From assembly GCF_021440195.1 (NCBI RefSeq), contig NZ_JAJTSZ010000003.1, positions 1 to 64,000 on the forward strand: 64,000 bases of DNA, read 5' to 3'. The notes under the pieces were generated by a model. The model had not been told where the DNA came from. It ran no database searches and saw nothing but the letters and a program-made list of their open reading frames with translations. The DNA is from Dyadobacter sp. CY356 (GTDB lineage Bacteria; Bacteroidota; Bacteroidia; Cytophagales; Spirosomataceae). Shown in pieces: positions 18,180 to 27,146 of this stretch (positions are counted from its first letter, which is position 1; the number at the start of each line of letters is the position of its first letter). The translations under genes and the position numbers were made by a program.

Positions 18180-19772
18180 ATGAAATCCTTGCCCGTTATC
18201 GATCTGGTTATTGTTATAAGCTATCTGGTGGGGATGGTGGCCGTCGGGATTTATTTTTCACGCAAAAACACAACAGCAGATCAGTTTACAAAAGCTTCCG
18301 GAAAAATCCCTGGCTGGGCGATCGGTATTTCTATTTATGCCACTTTTCTTAGTAGTAATACTTTCCTCGGAGTTCCGGGTAAAGCCTTTGGCAGCAACTG
18401 GAATTCTTTTGTTTTCAGTTTGTCAATGCCGTTGGCAGCCTGGGTTGCAACTAAATTTTTCATACCGTTTTATAGGAATACCGGAACGGTCTCGGCCTAT
18501 ACCCATTTGGAAGAACGTTTCGGTCCCTGGGCAAGAACATATGCCGTTGCCTGCTTTTTGCTGACACAACTTGCCAGAATGGGCTCTATATTTTTCGGAA
18601 TAGCACTCAGTCTTCAGGCCCTGACGGGTTATCCAATGGCTACGATAATGATCGTAGTAGGTATTTGTATTGTCCTTTATACCGTCATGGGCGGTATGGA
18701 AGCCGTTATCTGGACGGAAGTTGTGCAAGGTGTTGTCAAAACCGCCGGAGCACTTGTCATTCTTTATCTGGTTATATCCGGTATGGAAGGCGGCGTTTCT
18801 AAAATTATTGATATCGGGAAAGCAGATGATAAATTCAGTCTGGGAAGTTTCGCGCCTGATTTTACACAATCGTCTTTTTGGGTTGTTTTGCTGTACGGGT
18901 TTTTCATGAACCTCAACAATTTCGGAATGGACCAGAATTATGTGCAGCGTTATCACACCACAACCTCAGTTAAAGAAGCCGCTGGCTCCATCTGGCTATG
19001 TGTTTATCTGTATCTGCCGGTTTCGCTGATGTTTTTTGTGATAGGCTCCTGTTTGTTTGCTTATTACCAAAGTAATCCCGATCTGCTTCATGCAGTCCAA
19101 ATGCAGGTTGCGGTTGAACGTTTGCCAAACGGAACACCGGAAGCACTTCAAAAGCTGGCATCTACATTGACTGCCGCAGATATTGGCGACAAAGTAATGC
19201 CACATTTTATGGTGAACAAAGTGCCGGTCGGGCTTTTGGGATTGATTATTGCAGCCATAATGTCTGCAGCCATGAGTACGATCAGTTCAGGAATGAATGC
19301 TTCTGCGACGGTTTTTATGGTTGATATTTATCAGCGGTATATTAAACCTGAAATGAGCTCGAAACAGTCGATGACCTTGTTATACATTGCAACCACAGGT
19401 TTTGGACTTCTTGGCATGGTAACCGGTATCGCGATGATCGGCGTCAAAAGTGTGCTGGATGTCTGGTGGCTGCTTTCCGGAATTTTTGCCGGCGGCATGC
19501 TGGGGTTATTTCTTTTAGGGATAATTTCAAGAAATACAAAAAATGCAGAAGCACTTACGGCTACGCTCATTGGTATTGTTGTCATAATCTGGATGACATT
19601 TTCAAAACAATTGCCTGATGAATATGCACATTTACGAAACCCGCTGCATCAGAATATGGTGATGGTAGTTGGTACGCTGACTATTTTTCTTGGGGGTTTG
19701 ATTTTAACACGGTTGAAAGGAAAAGCCATACAAGTTGAAAAAGAAGCACTGGCAAACCACCCGGGTATTTGA
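18180..19772 (+). CDS. Sodium:solute symporter (SSS family)
   Basis: A 530-residue inner-membrane transporter with about 13 transmembrane segments, driven by sodium. Typical SSS features are the start VIDLVIVISYLVGMVAVGIYFSR (shortened here to VISYLVGMVAVGIYFSR), the motif GKIPGWAIGISIYATFLSS and the core IMSAAMSTISSGMNASATVF. It stands 97 bp before a DHDPS-family gene, a pairing seen in catabolic clusters for sialic acid and other keto-acid sugars. The transported solute is therefore likely the substrate, or its precursor, of the next enzyme. Confidence 0.92.
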   Translation: MKSLPVIDLVIVISYLVGMVAVGIYFSRKNTTADQFTKASGKIPGWAIGISIYATFLSSNTFLGVPGKAFGSNWNSFVFSLSMPLAAWVATKFFIPFYRNTGTVSAYTHLEERFGPWARTYAVACFLLTQLARMGSIFFGIALSLQALTGYPMATIMIVVGICIVLYTVMGGMEAVIWTEVVQGVVKTAGALVILYLVISGMEGGVSKIIDIGKADDKFSLGSFAPDFTQSSFWVVLLYGFFMNLNNFGMDQNYVQRYHTTTSVKEAAGSIWLCVYLYLPVSLMFFVIGSCLFAYYQSNPDLLHAVQMQVAVERLPNGTPEALQKLASTLTAADIGDKVMPHFMVNKVPVGLLGLIIAAIMSAAMSTISSGMNASATVFMVDIYQRYIKPEMSSKQSMTLLYIATTGFGLLGMVTGIAMIGVKSVLDVWWLLSGIFAGGMLGLFLLGIISRNTKNAEALTATLIGIVVIIWMTFSKQLPDEYAHLRNPLHQNMVMVVGTLTIFLGGLILTRLKGKAIQVEKEALANHPGI

Positions 19773-19869
19773 TCATATTCTTGAGGTTGAGAATTTATTC
19801 TGACATGAATATATCCGGCAAACAAGGGGCCGGTTAAGTTACCCTGACACTTATTGATTTTAATTTGGT

Positions 19870-20832
19870 ATGACCTCAACAACAACATCTTTGCCGCAAG
19901 GATTTATTCCAGTTATGTTAACTCCATTTCTTGAATCCGGGGAAGTGGATTATGACGGGCTGAAAACGCTGACTGAATTTTACTTAAACGCTGGTTCGGC
20001 GGGACTTTTTGCAAACTGTCTTTCCAGTGAAATGTATGAATTGAGTGAACAGGAAAGGATTGATGTAACGAAAACGGTTGTTGATCAGGTTGCGGGCAGA
20101 GTCCCGGTGGTAGCCACAGGGACTTTCGGTGGGACTATCACAGAACAGGCCGAATTTGTAAAACGTATATACGCTACCGGAGTAGAAGCGGTTATCATTA
20201 TTTCCAGCCTTATCGTTAAGGAGAATGAATCAGATGCGATTTTCCAGAGAAACGCGAAAGAATTAATAAGCTTAACGAATGATATCCCATTGGGTTTTTA
20301 TGAATGTCCGGTTCCCTATAAAAGATTAATACCAGTTAAAGTACTTAAAGAATTGGTTGAAACAGGAAGAGTTATATATCACAAAGATACTTGTCTGGAC
20401 TACGAAGAAGTAAAGCGCAGAATCCAGGTTGCGGAGGGATACCAGTTTGGACTTTATGATGCCTATATGGTGAATGCGGTATCATCTTTGAAAGCAGGTG
20501 CAGCAGGATTATCCTGTATTCAGGGGAATATTTATCCGGAACTGATTGCGTGGATCTGCAAATATTTCAACGATGCTGATCGTCAGGGAGATGTGAAAAA
20601 GGTACAGCAATTTTTTGTGGATTCAATGGATATTGTACACTCGGCTTATCCTACCATTGCGAAATACAGTCTGCAAAAGCGAGGTTTTCCGATTTTAACT
20701 TATACAAGAAGAGAGGTCGAAGAACTAACAAAAGAATTAAAAAATGAAATGGATCAACTGCTGATTACAGTTGAGAAGCTTCAAAATGAATTGGGCATTA
20801 CAAGCAATTTTACCGAATATCTTGTGAAATAA
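19870..20832 (+). CDS. Dihydrodipicolinate synthase/N-acetylneuraminate lyase family protein
   Basis: A 320-residue TIM-barrel class I aldolase-type enzyme. It has FIPVMLTPF at the start, the expected Tyr144 in GFYECPVPY and Schiff-base Lys172 in VIYHKDT. The usual GTTGE-type loop is replaced by FANCLSSEMYEL, so this is not a normal DapA. Substrate class is open (a keto-acid sugar or hydroxyproline-like compound is possible). It follows the SSS transporter and precedes an ECF sigma factor by 25 bp, so the three may share one transcript. Confidence 0.9.
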   Translation: MTSTTTSLPQGFIPVMLTPFLESGEVDYDGLKTLTEFYLNAGSAGLFANCLSSEMYELSEQERIDVTKTVVDQVAGRVPVVATGTFGGTITEQAEFVKRIYATGVEAVIIISSLIVKENESDAIFQRNAKELISLTNDIPLGFYECPVPYKRLIPVKVLKELVETGRVIYHKDTCLDYEEVKRRIQVAEGYQFGLYDAYMVNAVSSLKAGAAGLSCIQGNIYPELIAWICKYFNDADRQGDVKKVQQFFVDSMDIVHSAYPTIAKYSLQKRGFPILTYTRREVEELTKELKNEMDQLLITVEKLQNELGITSNFTEYLVK

Positions 20833-20857
20833 TACGGACCAAAAATTTCCTAATCCT

Positions 20858-21397
20858 ATGAACTTTCCAAACGAACAAATCCTTTATCGCGTAACACAGG
20901 GAGACGAAGCAGCTTTCTCGATGCTTTACACGCATTTCCGGTCACCGGCGCTGAAATTTTGTACTACTTTGCTCAAAGATGAAGAAGAAGCTGAAAACGT
21001 CACACAGGATGTATTTGCCAAGATTTGGGATCGTCGCGTACAGATCAAACCGGAGCATAGTTTTCAGGCTTATTTGTTTGTCAGCCTGCGGAACCAGGTT
21101 TTTGATCAGTTTAAAAAATTCGAAAAAGATCAGCAGTTACGCCAGCAGTATGTGGACCGTATGACTTTTTTGAATGATGAAGATGGTGACGACAAGGAAG
21201 CCAGGATCAAATTTTTACTGGGTGCTGTTGAGTTACTTTCTGAACGAAGAAAGCAAATTCTGAAGCTGAACATTGAGGAAGGAAAGTCATATAAGGAGAT
21301 AGCCGGTTTTCTGAATATCTCAACCAATACAGTTAAGAATCAGTTAATCAAGGCAAAAGAAATTTTACGCCATCAATCCCGTCTGGCTATTTCGTAA
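20858..21397 (+). CDS. ECF-type RNA polymerase sigma-70 factor
   Basis: A 179-residue sigma factor of the Bacteroidota sigma-70 family 1 type. Region 2 is at about residues 10-80 (AFSMLYTHFRSPALKF, AENVTQDVFAKIWDRR). Region 4 is at about 115-175 (LSERRKQILKLNIEEGKSYKEIA, shortened SERRKQILKLNIEEGKSYK, and NISTNTVKNQLIKAKEIL). The usual partner, a FecR anti-sigma gene with SusC/SusD genes, does not follow. It starts 25 bp after the aldolase-family gene. Control by the same promoter as the transporter pair is possible. Confidence 0.93.
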   Translation: MNFPNEQILYRVTQGDEAAFSMLYTHFRSPALKFCTTLLKDEEEAENVTQDVFAKIWDRRVQIKPEHSFQAYLFVSLRNQVFDQFKKFEKDQQLRQQYVDRMTFLNDEDGDDKEARIKFLLGAVELLSERRKQILKLNIEEGKSYKEIAGFLNISTNTVKNQLIKAKEILRHQSRLAIS

Positions 21398-21579
21398 TTA
21401 ACAATTTTGTAAGGTCAATGACACCCATAATCGAATTGCATTGCGGCTGATTGCCGACAACTGATAACGGATTGCCAAAATTCTTAATTTTTTCAAGGAA
21501 TAGAAATGATGCGGTTAGTACTTATTAGATTGAAAACAGTAGGATATAGCAGATAATTATCCTGATTCAATTTAGTACC

Positions 21580-22482
21580 ATGAAGCCTCATTTTCATAAA
21601 GTTCCGATAAAATCACGTAATTCGTTCAGTATCAGGCACGAGCAAGAGTCAAGCTTTGGTACAGTCTGGCATTATCATCCCGAACTGGAATTACATTATC
21701 TGATTAAGGGTCATGGTGTACGTTTCATTGGTGATGATATCAGTAATTTTTCGGACGGAGAATTGATTCTATTGGGAGAAAACCTGCCGCATACCTGGCG
21801 GGTTGAAGGGGGAGAAGGAAGCTCTGCGGTTGAGGTTATTATTATTCATTTTTTGCCGGATTGCCTGGGTGCGGATCTGCTGAATCTTCCGGAAGCGTAT
21901 CTTATTCCAAAACTTTTTGAAAAGGCAAAAAAAGGATTGGTTGTAAATGGAAAAGCAAAAGAAGAGGTGATTGCCATTATGCGCCCGGCAGTGACGATGC
22001 AAAATCTGGACAGGTTGATCGCGCTGTTAACAATTCTTAAAATCCTTGCAGAAACTGATGAAACTGAAACAATTACTTCGGCTCATGCTTTTTATAAATC
22101 TAACGATTCCGAAACACTTCGATTGAATAAAGTATATGCCTATACTTTGTCAAACTACAAAAACCCCATCACGTTACAGGAAGTGGCAGCGATAGCCAAT
22201 CTTGGCGTAACCTCTTTTTGCCGTTATTTCAAATTGATGACCAAGAAAACATACAATGATTTTCTTGTCGAGATCCGTATCAGCCATGCATGTCGTTTTT
22301 TGATTGAAGACAGGCAGACGATCGAGGTCATCTGTTTTGAATGTGGTTTTAATAACATTTCAAATTTCTACCGGCATTTCAAAAATGTTACTGACATGAC
22401 GCCTCTGGAATATAAAAAGAAGTATTTGTTCAAAGGGAGCAAAGAAGCAGGAAAAGTGGCGGAAAGTCTGAACAGATTTTGA
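21580..22482 (+). CDS. AraC-family transcriptional regulator
   Basis: A 300-residue regulator. The N-terminal cupin-type sensor domain has WHYHPELELHYLIKG and GENLPHTW. The C-terminal AraC helix-turn-helix pair has ITLQEVAAIANLGVTSFCRYFK and FECGFNNISNFYRHFKNVTDMTP (each cited in part). It stands 182 bp after the ECF gene, in the same direction as the transporter and aldolase cluster, and may control that cluster in response to a sugar-like ligand. That link rests on position only. Confidence 0.92.
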   Translation: MKPHFHKVPIKSRNSFSIRHEQESSFGTVWHYHPELELHYLIKGHGVRFIGDDISNFSDGELILLGENLPHTWRVEGGEGSSAVEVIIIHFLPDCLGADLLNLPEAYLIPKLFEKAKKGLVVNGKAKEEVIAIMRPAVTMQNLDRLIALLTILKILAETDETETITSAHAFYKSNDSETLRLNKVYAYTLSNYKNPITLQEVAAIANLGVTSFCRYFKLMTKKTYNDFLVEIRISHACRFLIEDRQTIEVICFECGFNNISNFYRHFKNVTDMTPLEYKKKYLFKGSKEAGKVAESLNRF

Positions 22483-22490
22483 TATAAAAA

Positions 22491-22535
22491 ACAGCACAAG
22501 AAGAAGTTTTTGGTAAATCTATTTTCTTATGCTGT
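22491..22535 (+). terminator. Hairpin after AraC gene
   Basis: ACAGCACAAGAA (22491-22502) pairs with TTCTTATGCTGT (22524-22535) at 11 of 12 positions. It begins nine bases after the araC-type stop codon. There is no T run afterwards, so termination is uncertain. A GC-rich patch (22575-22605) follows and carries no clear feature. Confidence 0.4.
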
Positions 22536-22616
22536 CTGTAAGATTAATTGTTATTCTCTACAACAGTCAGACTGCCTGGGCGGCCCCGCCGAAAGCCGAC
22601 CGCCGAAGTCATTATA

Positions 22617-23051
22617 TTAATTATCGTGATTCTTCATCCATTCATCCATAGAAAATTTTCCTGAACCGATGACTGTAAAAGTGATAACCAGAATAAGTGT
22701 AATGGCCGACAGCCATAATTCAGAATTGAAATAGGAGAAACCAGCTCTGAGGTTTACCATAAAAACAGCAGCAATTAAAATGGGTATCTGAAAAAGACAA
22801 GACGTACGGGTAAGGCAGCCTAGTGCAATCAAAAATCCTCCGAAGATATGCGCAAAAGCCACGTAATGAACGGCCATCACAGAGTATAAATGAAAATCCA
22901 TATTGCTGATCAGGTGCGAGAGCCGGGCTGTATCGCTAATAAAACTGATACCCTTTACAAACAAAAGTACGCCCAGGCCAATACGAACTACATCCATCCA
23001 AGCCGGGTGATGTGTATCACCCCAGCGTTCAATCCGGTTTATTGTCTCCAT
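22617..23051 (-). CDS. DoxX family membrane protein
   Basis: A 144-residue protein with four hydrophobic segments, matching the DoxX/DoxD family. It includes DVVRIGLGVLLFVKGISFI near the N-terminus and HIFGGFLIALGCLTR in the middle. Function in this family is poorly known; some members act in thiosulfate or quinone-linked redox. The neighbour upstream on the same strand is the MFS transporter gene, 117 bp away. Confidence 0.88.
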   Translation of the reverse strand: METINRIERWGDTHHPAWMDVVRIGLGVLLFVKGISFISDTARLSHLISNMDFHLYSVMAVHYVAFAHIFGGFLIALGCLTRTSCLFQIPILIAAVFMVNLRAGFSYFNSELWLSAITLILVITFTVIGSGKFSMDEWMKNHDN

Positions 23052-23168
23052 AACTGTCAGAATGTTTTGATTTCCAGAAAGTTATAAAATTACAAACAGG
23101 ATGTCAATAGATAAATTATCTTTTTAATTTGAAAAGTACATTTCTGTTTAAAATTTAAATTATGAAAA

Positions 23169-24482
23169 TTAATGTTCAATGAGTGAAGTATGTTTGGTGT
23201 CCTTCATGGTAATATAAACCGTCAGAGAAATCAAAATACACACCGTTACGTACCAGTAATAATAACTTTCGTGACCTGCATTTTTAAACCAAAGTGCCAG
23301 ATATTCAGCCGTTCCGCCAAAAATGGCGACGGTTAGTGAATAGGGTAATCCAACGCCGAGCGCACGAACTTCCACCGGAAATAATTCTGCTTTTACTACG
23401 GCATTAATGGAAGTATAACCGCTGACAATGATCAATGCTGCCATCAATAAGCCGAAGGCGCCCCATTGGGTTGTGGTATGGCTTAAAGTTGTCAGCAAAG
23501 GAACGGTACATAATGTTCCTAAAACTCCGAATCCAATCAATAACGGCCGTCTTCCGACTTTATCACTCAAAGCACCAAAAACAGGTTGTAACAACGCAAA
23601 GATCAAAAGCGAGCAAAAAGTTAAAGTGGTTGACTGGCCTTTGGTTAATCCTACCGTATTCACCAGGAACTTCTGCATGTAGGTGGTATAAGTATAAAAA
23701 GCCAAAGTTCCGCCAAGCGTTAATCCTACCACAACGGAAAGTGCTTTGGGATGTTTTAAAAGCTCTTTTAATGAACCTTCTTTTTTGGCAGGAGAAGTAC
23801 TTTTATTTCTGAAAGCTTCCGTTTCATGTAAATTGCTCCGTAAATACAGGGCGATCAATGAAAGTATCGCACCGATCACAAATGGAATCCGCCATCCCCA
23901 TTCATGCATTTGTTGTTCTGTCAAAAATATTCTTTGCAGGATTAATTGTAAGCCAAGAGCAATCAATTGTCCACCGATTAAAGTAACATACTGAAAACTG
24001 GAATAAAATCCGCGTCTTTCTTTTGTCGCTACTTCACTTAAATAAGTGGCAGAAGTGCCATATTCTCCGCCAACGCTTAATCCTTGTAGCAATCGTGCAA
24101 CCAGCAATAAAATAGGTGCAGCGATTCCGATCGTGCCATAACCAGGTAAAAACGCAATTAACAGAGAGCCAAAAGACATCAGTAAAACTGATAAAGTCAT
24201 GGCTTCTTTTCTGCCTTTTGTATCTGCCAGTTTTCCAAAAACATATCCACCGATCGGCCGCATCAAAAAACCAACGGCAAAAATTCCGGCTGTATTGATC
24301 AATTGAACCGTAGGGTTGGAGCCGGGAAAAAATGTTCCCGCAAAATACAGCGAGAAAGCTGAATATGCATACCAGTCGTACCACTCGACCAAATTACCTA
24401 TGGAACCGCCCATAATGGCCTTTAACCGCCAGCTGGTATCGTCTTTATGCGGAAGTGTCTCGGAAGTATTTGTTTCGATCAT
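23169..24482 (-). CDS. MFS transporter, metabolite:H+ symporter type
   Basis: A 437-residue inner-membrane proton symporter with 12 transmembrane segments. The start GSIGNLVEWYDWYAYSAF and the loop GYVFGKLADTKGRKEA are typical of the MHS subfamily (alpha-ketoglutarate, proline/betaine, citrate or shikimate carriers). Also typical are GLSVGGEYGTSATYLSE and LSDKVGRRPLL. The solute cannot be assigned from sequence alone. There is no obvious enzyme partner next to it; DoxX is downstream. Confidence 0.92.
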   Translation of the reverse strand: MIETNTSETLPHKDDTSWRLKAIMGGSIGNLVEWYDWYAYSAFSLYFAGTFFPGSNPTVQLINTAGIFAVGFLMRPIGGYVFGKLADTKGRKEAMTLSVLLMSFGSLLIAFLPGYGTIGIAAPILLLVARLLQGLSVGGEYGTSATYLSEVATKERRGFYSSFQYVTLIGGQLIALGLQLILQRIFLTEQQMHEWGWRIPFVIGAILSLIALYLRSNLHETEAFRNKSTSPAKKEGSLKELLKHPKALSVVVGLTLGGTLAFYTYTTYMQKFLVNTVGLTKGQSTTLTFCSLLIFALLQPVFGALSDKVGRRPLLIGFGVLGTLCTVPLLTTLSHTTTQWGAFGLLMAALIIVSGYTSINAVVKAELFPVEVRALGVGLPYSLTVAIFGGTAEYLALWFKNAGHESYYYWYVTVCILISLTVYITMKDTKHTSLIEH

Positions 24483-24647
24483 TTACAATAAGGGTTTCAA
24501 GGGAAAACGGGAGTTCTTAAAGATATAAGATTTTGGGGAGAGGTTAAGCGGAGATGTTGAAAATGTTAATAATACGAAGGATATGTGTCTAATCAATAGA
24601 AATTGTTACCTTTTGGATATTAAAAATTACATTGCGAAAAGTTGGTC

Positions 24648-24848
24648 ATGAAGGTATTTGCAAACAAGAAAATCCGAAATGTTTCATTAGTGCTGATGGT
24701 CATTCACGCTTTGGCATTAATGTATACGCCAGGCACATCGCATAGTCATAATCCGAAAGAATTGGGGTTTTGGTTAGCGGTTTGGAGCGCTGTATCCAGC
24801 ACTATTGTACTTAATATGTTTTTTGTGAAGTTTTCTAATAAAGATTGA
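24648..24848 (+). CDS. Small two-helix membrane protein
   Basis: A 66-residue protein with two predicted membrane helices (VSLVLMVIHALALMYTPG and FWLAVWSAVSSTIVLNMFFV). I chose the ATG at 24648 over the in-frame TTG at 24642. I do not recognise a family. The short loop THSHNPKELG-like segment between the helices contains two histidines. Confidence 0.6.
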   Translation: MKVFANKKIRNVSLVLMVIHALALMYTPGTSHSHNPKELGFWLAVWSAVSSTIVLNMFFVKFSNKD

Positions 24849-24897
24849 ATATATCTGATCCTATATTTCAAATAATGATCATTTAAATTACCCTCAA

Positions 24898-25251
24898 ATG
24901 AAAAATCTAATCAAACTGGTTTTGCTAATCTTTGTTTTATCATCCTGCGCTTCGGTCAAAGTAGAAAAATTAATTTCCAATTCGCCAAAACCAAAAAACT
25001 GCAATCTGGAGGTTTTTAACAATGAAAGTGAGGTAAAAAGGAAATTTGAGGTGGTATGCCTACTCAATAGCAAAACAGGAAACTCAATCTGGAATAAAAG
25101 AACAGCCGAAGCAGCCATAGAAAATGCTAAAAATAAAGCCTGTGCATGCGGAGCAGATGCGATTGTTATAACATCATCAGGTAGGAAGAAGCTTAAATTT
25201 TATTCTTACCGGCGAGGGGTTGCTTCGATGAAAGGGGTTAAGTATTTGTGA
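24898..25251 (+). CDS. Small lipoprotein with RcsF/DUF4156-like end
   Basis: A 117-residue predicted lipoprotein with signal peptide IKLVLLIFVLSSC, lipobox LSSC and lipidated Cys17. The C-terminal half, AAIENAKNKACACGADAIVI, is like the fold segment of RcsF/DUF4156 proteins, in which Ala-rich helix and GADAV strands recur. Two cysteines (ACAC) sit in that segment. Role unknown. It lies 49 bp after the small membrane protein and may share its transcript. Confidence 0.8.
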   Translation: MKNLIKLVLLIFVLSSCASVKVEKLISNSPKPKNCNLEVFNNESEVKRKFEVVCLLNSKTGNSIWNKRTAEAAIENAKNKACACGADAIVITSSGRKKLKFYSYRRGVASMKGVKYL

Positions 25252-25282
25252 GGTTTTGAAGGCAATCTAGTAGTCGGCTACA

Positions 25283-25870
25283 TTATTTATCATATAAAAT
25301 TTTTTTCAGACAACGGCTGAAAGTCGCACTTGTAGTTCCGAGGTAAGTGGCGATGTAGTGATCCGGAATCTTACGGAAAAGTGAAGATGGCTGATTAATA
25401 TAAGCAGTGATCCTCTCTTCCACTCCCAAGCATTTAAATAGTCTGATTCTGTCACTAAAATGTATCAAATGATCCTGCAGCAATCTTATAGCTACTCTTG
25501 CCATACTATTGTCTTCCGTGATCAGTTGCTGATAAGCCTCGAAGGATATAGCGTAGACCCAGGTATCTTCCAAAGCTTCCATTGCCTCATTTGATTCAGT
25601 TTTGTAGAAGAAGCTTTCAGCAATGCAAGCAATATCTCCATCCGAAACCAGCCAGGAGGTGATGTCCTTTGAGCCTTTGATATAATATGCCCTCATAATG
25701 CCTTTCCTGATTATATATAAAGTAGAACTCACCTGGCCAATATCCAGTATAATCCTTCCCTTTGGAATAAGTGAAAGTTTGAAAAGTTTTGAAAAATGCT
25801 CTTTGCTGCCGGGTGAAAGAATAGAATCTTCAATTTCCTGTAACGTATACAGGGGCTTGGTATTTTGCAT
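25283..25870 (-). CDS. Crp/Fnr family transcriptional regulator
   Basis: A 195-residue regulator. The N-terminal cyclic-nucleotide-binding-type beta barrel is at about residues 30-120 (RIILDIGQVSSTLYIIRKGI, SWLVSDGDIA). A long dimer helix and a short C-terminal helix-turn-helix follow (DHYIATYLGTTSATFSRCLK). It belongs to the large short-HTH Crp group of Bacteroidota, whose ligands are mostly unknown. It stands opposite three palindromes of the right shape for a Crp/Fnr site (26220-26279), about 350 bp upstream of its start, so self-control or control of the next locus is plausible. Confidence 0.92.
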   Translation of the reverse strand: MQNTKPLYTLQEIEDSILSPGSKEHFSKLFKLSLIPKGRIILDIGQVSSTLYIIRKGIMRAYYIKGSKDITSWLVSDGDIACIAESFFYKTESNEAMEALEDTWVYAISFEAYQQLITEDNSMARVAIRLLQDHLIHFSDRIRLFKCLGVEERITAYINQPSSLFRKIPDHYIATYLGTTSATFSRCLKKILYDK

Positions 25871-26219
25871 TTTATAGTGTGGTTTAAGTTTTTAAAGATG
25901 TGTTGTCAACGAACAATGTAAAAATTTGCACTCCAAAATACTTAATTATTACCTAATTATTTGCCAGTAGATCCTGGAAATTGTTATTGTAAACAACAAA
26001 TTTAAGCGTTGGAAACCAAGCCGATAAAAGCGCAAATAATAATATTTGCTGATGTGCTTTATGATGTTCCTCTTTTCTAGTCAATAATGGCGCACATCTC
26101 ACACCCACTAAGTAGGCTGTAACTATTTTATGTCTAGGGGTTCGAGCTATTTACACTTATAACGTATATCAATGTAAGATACCTAATCTACTGAATATAA
26201 GTTCTCAATTGGTATTTTC
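25871..26219. other. Intergenic region upstream of Crp/Fnr gene
   Basis: No gene is visible in this AT-rich stretch. It ends at the first of three palindromic operator-like sites. Nothing else with clear structure was found. Confidence 0.5.
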
Positions 26220-26279
26220 TTGTCGTACGACAATTCAAATTAATGTCGTACGACAAGCTGAAATGTTGTCCTACGACAA
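26220..26279. promoter_or_regulatory. Three tandem Crp/Fnr-like palindromes at 23-bp spacing
   Basis: TTGTCGTACGACAA at 26220-26233 is a perfect 14-bp palindrome. ATGTCGTACGACAA (26243-26256) and TTGTCCTACGACAA (26266-26279) differ from it by one base each. Start-to-start spacing is exactly 23 bp twice. The form TTGTC-N4-GACAA has the 5-4-5 geometry of Crp/Fnr sites (Fnr: TTGAT-N4-ATCAA). They lie about 130 bp before the first lipoprotein gene and between it and a Crp/Fnr gene. Confidence 0.8.
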
Positions 26280-26411
26280 GATATAAATCCTTTTGAAAGC
26301 GTTAAATTCATGTGGTCGAAGGAGTTGATCATCATAAATAGATCGCCTATGAAACTACCACTGAAATACATCGATTTAAAAAAATGTTTCACCTCTAAAC
26401 TAAAAAACCAA

Positions 26412-26963
26412 ATGAAAAATGCAAACCTATATTTATCTACGTTAGTGACTGTACTGCTTTTGTGGAGCTGCGACAAAGGACCTGATCTAACGCCCACTAC
26501 ACAGGAAGGAAAGAATACCTTTTCCTGTAAAGTGAATGGGAAAGTGTGGATACCGGATGGAACAGGGGACTGGTTTGGTGTAGCCAAGGCGATTAATGGA
26601 GGTTTCGCTGGTTATGGTTCTCATAATCCCCCAACTATTCACCTGTGGACCTACAGCAAGGACAATAGCGAAATGCATATTTTCTTAAAAACCATAGAAG
26701 TAGGTATTCACGATCTAAATAAGGATACTTATAGAATAGACCGGGATTTTTTTCCTGAAAACTACGGTTGGTATCGGGCTGCGGATGGTACAAGCTGTAT
26801 AACCAATAGAAACCAAAGGGGGAGTGTAACAGTCACAAAAGCGGATACAATATCCGGCGTTATATCCGGCACCTTTGAGTTCGAAGGAGGGAATTCGCTC
26901 GGGCAAAGGGTGAAAATTACGGACGGTCGATTTGATGTAAACAGCAGAACCTTAAATTTTTAA
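26412..26963 (+). CDS. DUF6252-like lipoprotein (copy 1)
   Basis: A 183-residue predicted surface lipoprotein. The signal peptide is NANLYLSTLVTVLLLWSC with Cys20 as the lipid site. The domain begins NTFSCKVNGKVWIPDG and ends with SGTFEFEGGNSLGQRVKITD (cited up to 20), a pattern seen in DUF6252 proteins. I chose the ATG at 26412 because the signal peptide starts there; the frame is open to 26310. The gene is duplicated at 27147. The first ~60 codons of the two copies are the same, while the middle differs strongly. It sits just upstream of a truncated secreted-hydrolase fragment. Confidence 0.85.
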   Translation: MKNANLYLSTLVTVLLLWSCDKGPDLTPTTQEGKNTFSCKVNGKVWIPDGTGDWFGVAKAINGGFAGYGSHNPPTIHLWTYSKDNSEMHIFLKTIEVGIHDLNKDTYRIDRDFFPENYGWYRAADGTSCITNRNQRGSVTVTKADTISGVISGTFEFEGGNSLGQRVKITDGRFDVNSRTLNF

Positions 26964-26982
26964 GCCCTAATCAACTACAATC

Positions 26983-27102
26983 ATGAGAAATTTTTATAGC
27001 CTATTTATAGGCCTGGCATTGCTATGCCCTTTAATTACTGGCCTTGCGCAGTCAACTGCCCATGCATACCACATAGATATATCGCCTAGAAGCTATAACT
27101 GA
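26983..27102 (+). pseudogene. Remnant: signal peptide of the hydrolase gene
   Basis: A 39-codon frame starting MRNFYSLFIGLALLCPL, the same signal peptide as the hydrolase gene at 27715. It loses similarity after LAQST and soon meets a stop. It keeps the relative position (about 20 bp after the lipoprotein gene), so it is the cut-off start of a second hydrolase gene left by a tandem duplication. Confidence 0.85.
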
Positions 27103-27146
27103 AATACTTGATGATTAAATGTTTCACCTCTAAACTAAAAAACCAA

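Noticed and set aside
22541..22616. GC-rich patch as a terminator or RNA gene
   Set aside because: Stems are imperfect, there is no T tract and no known RNA pattern.
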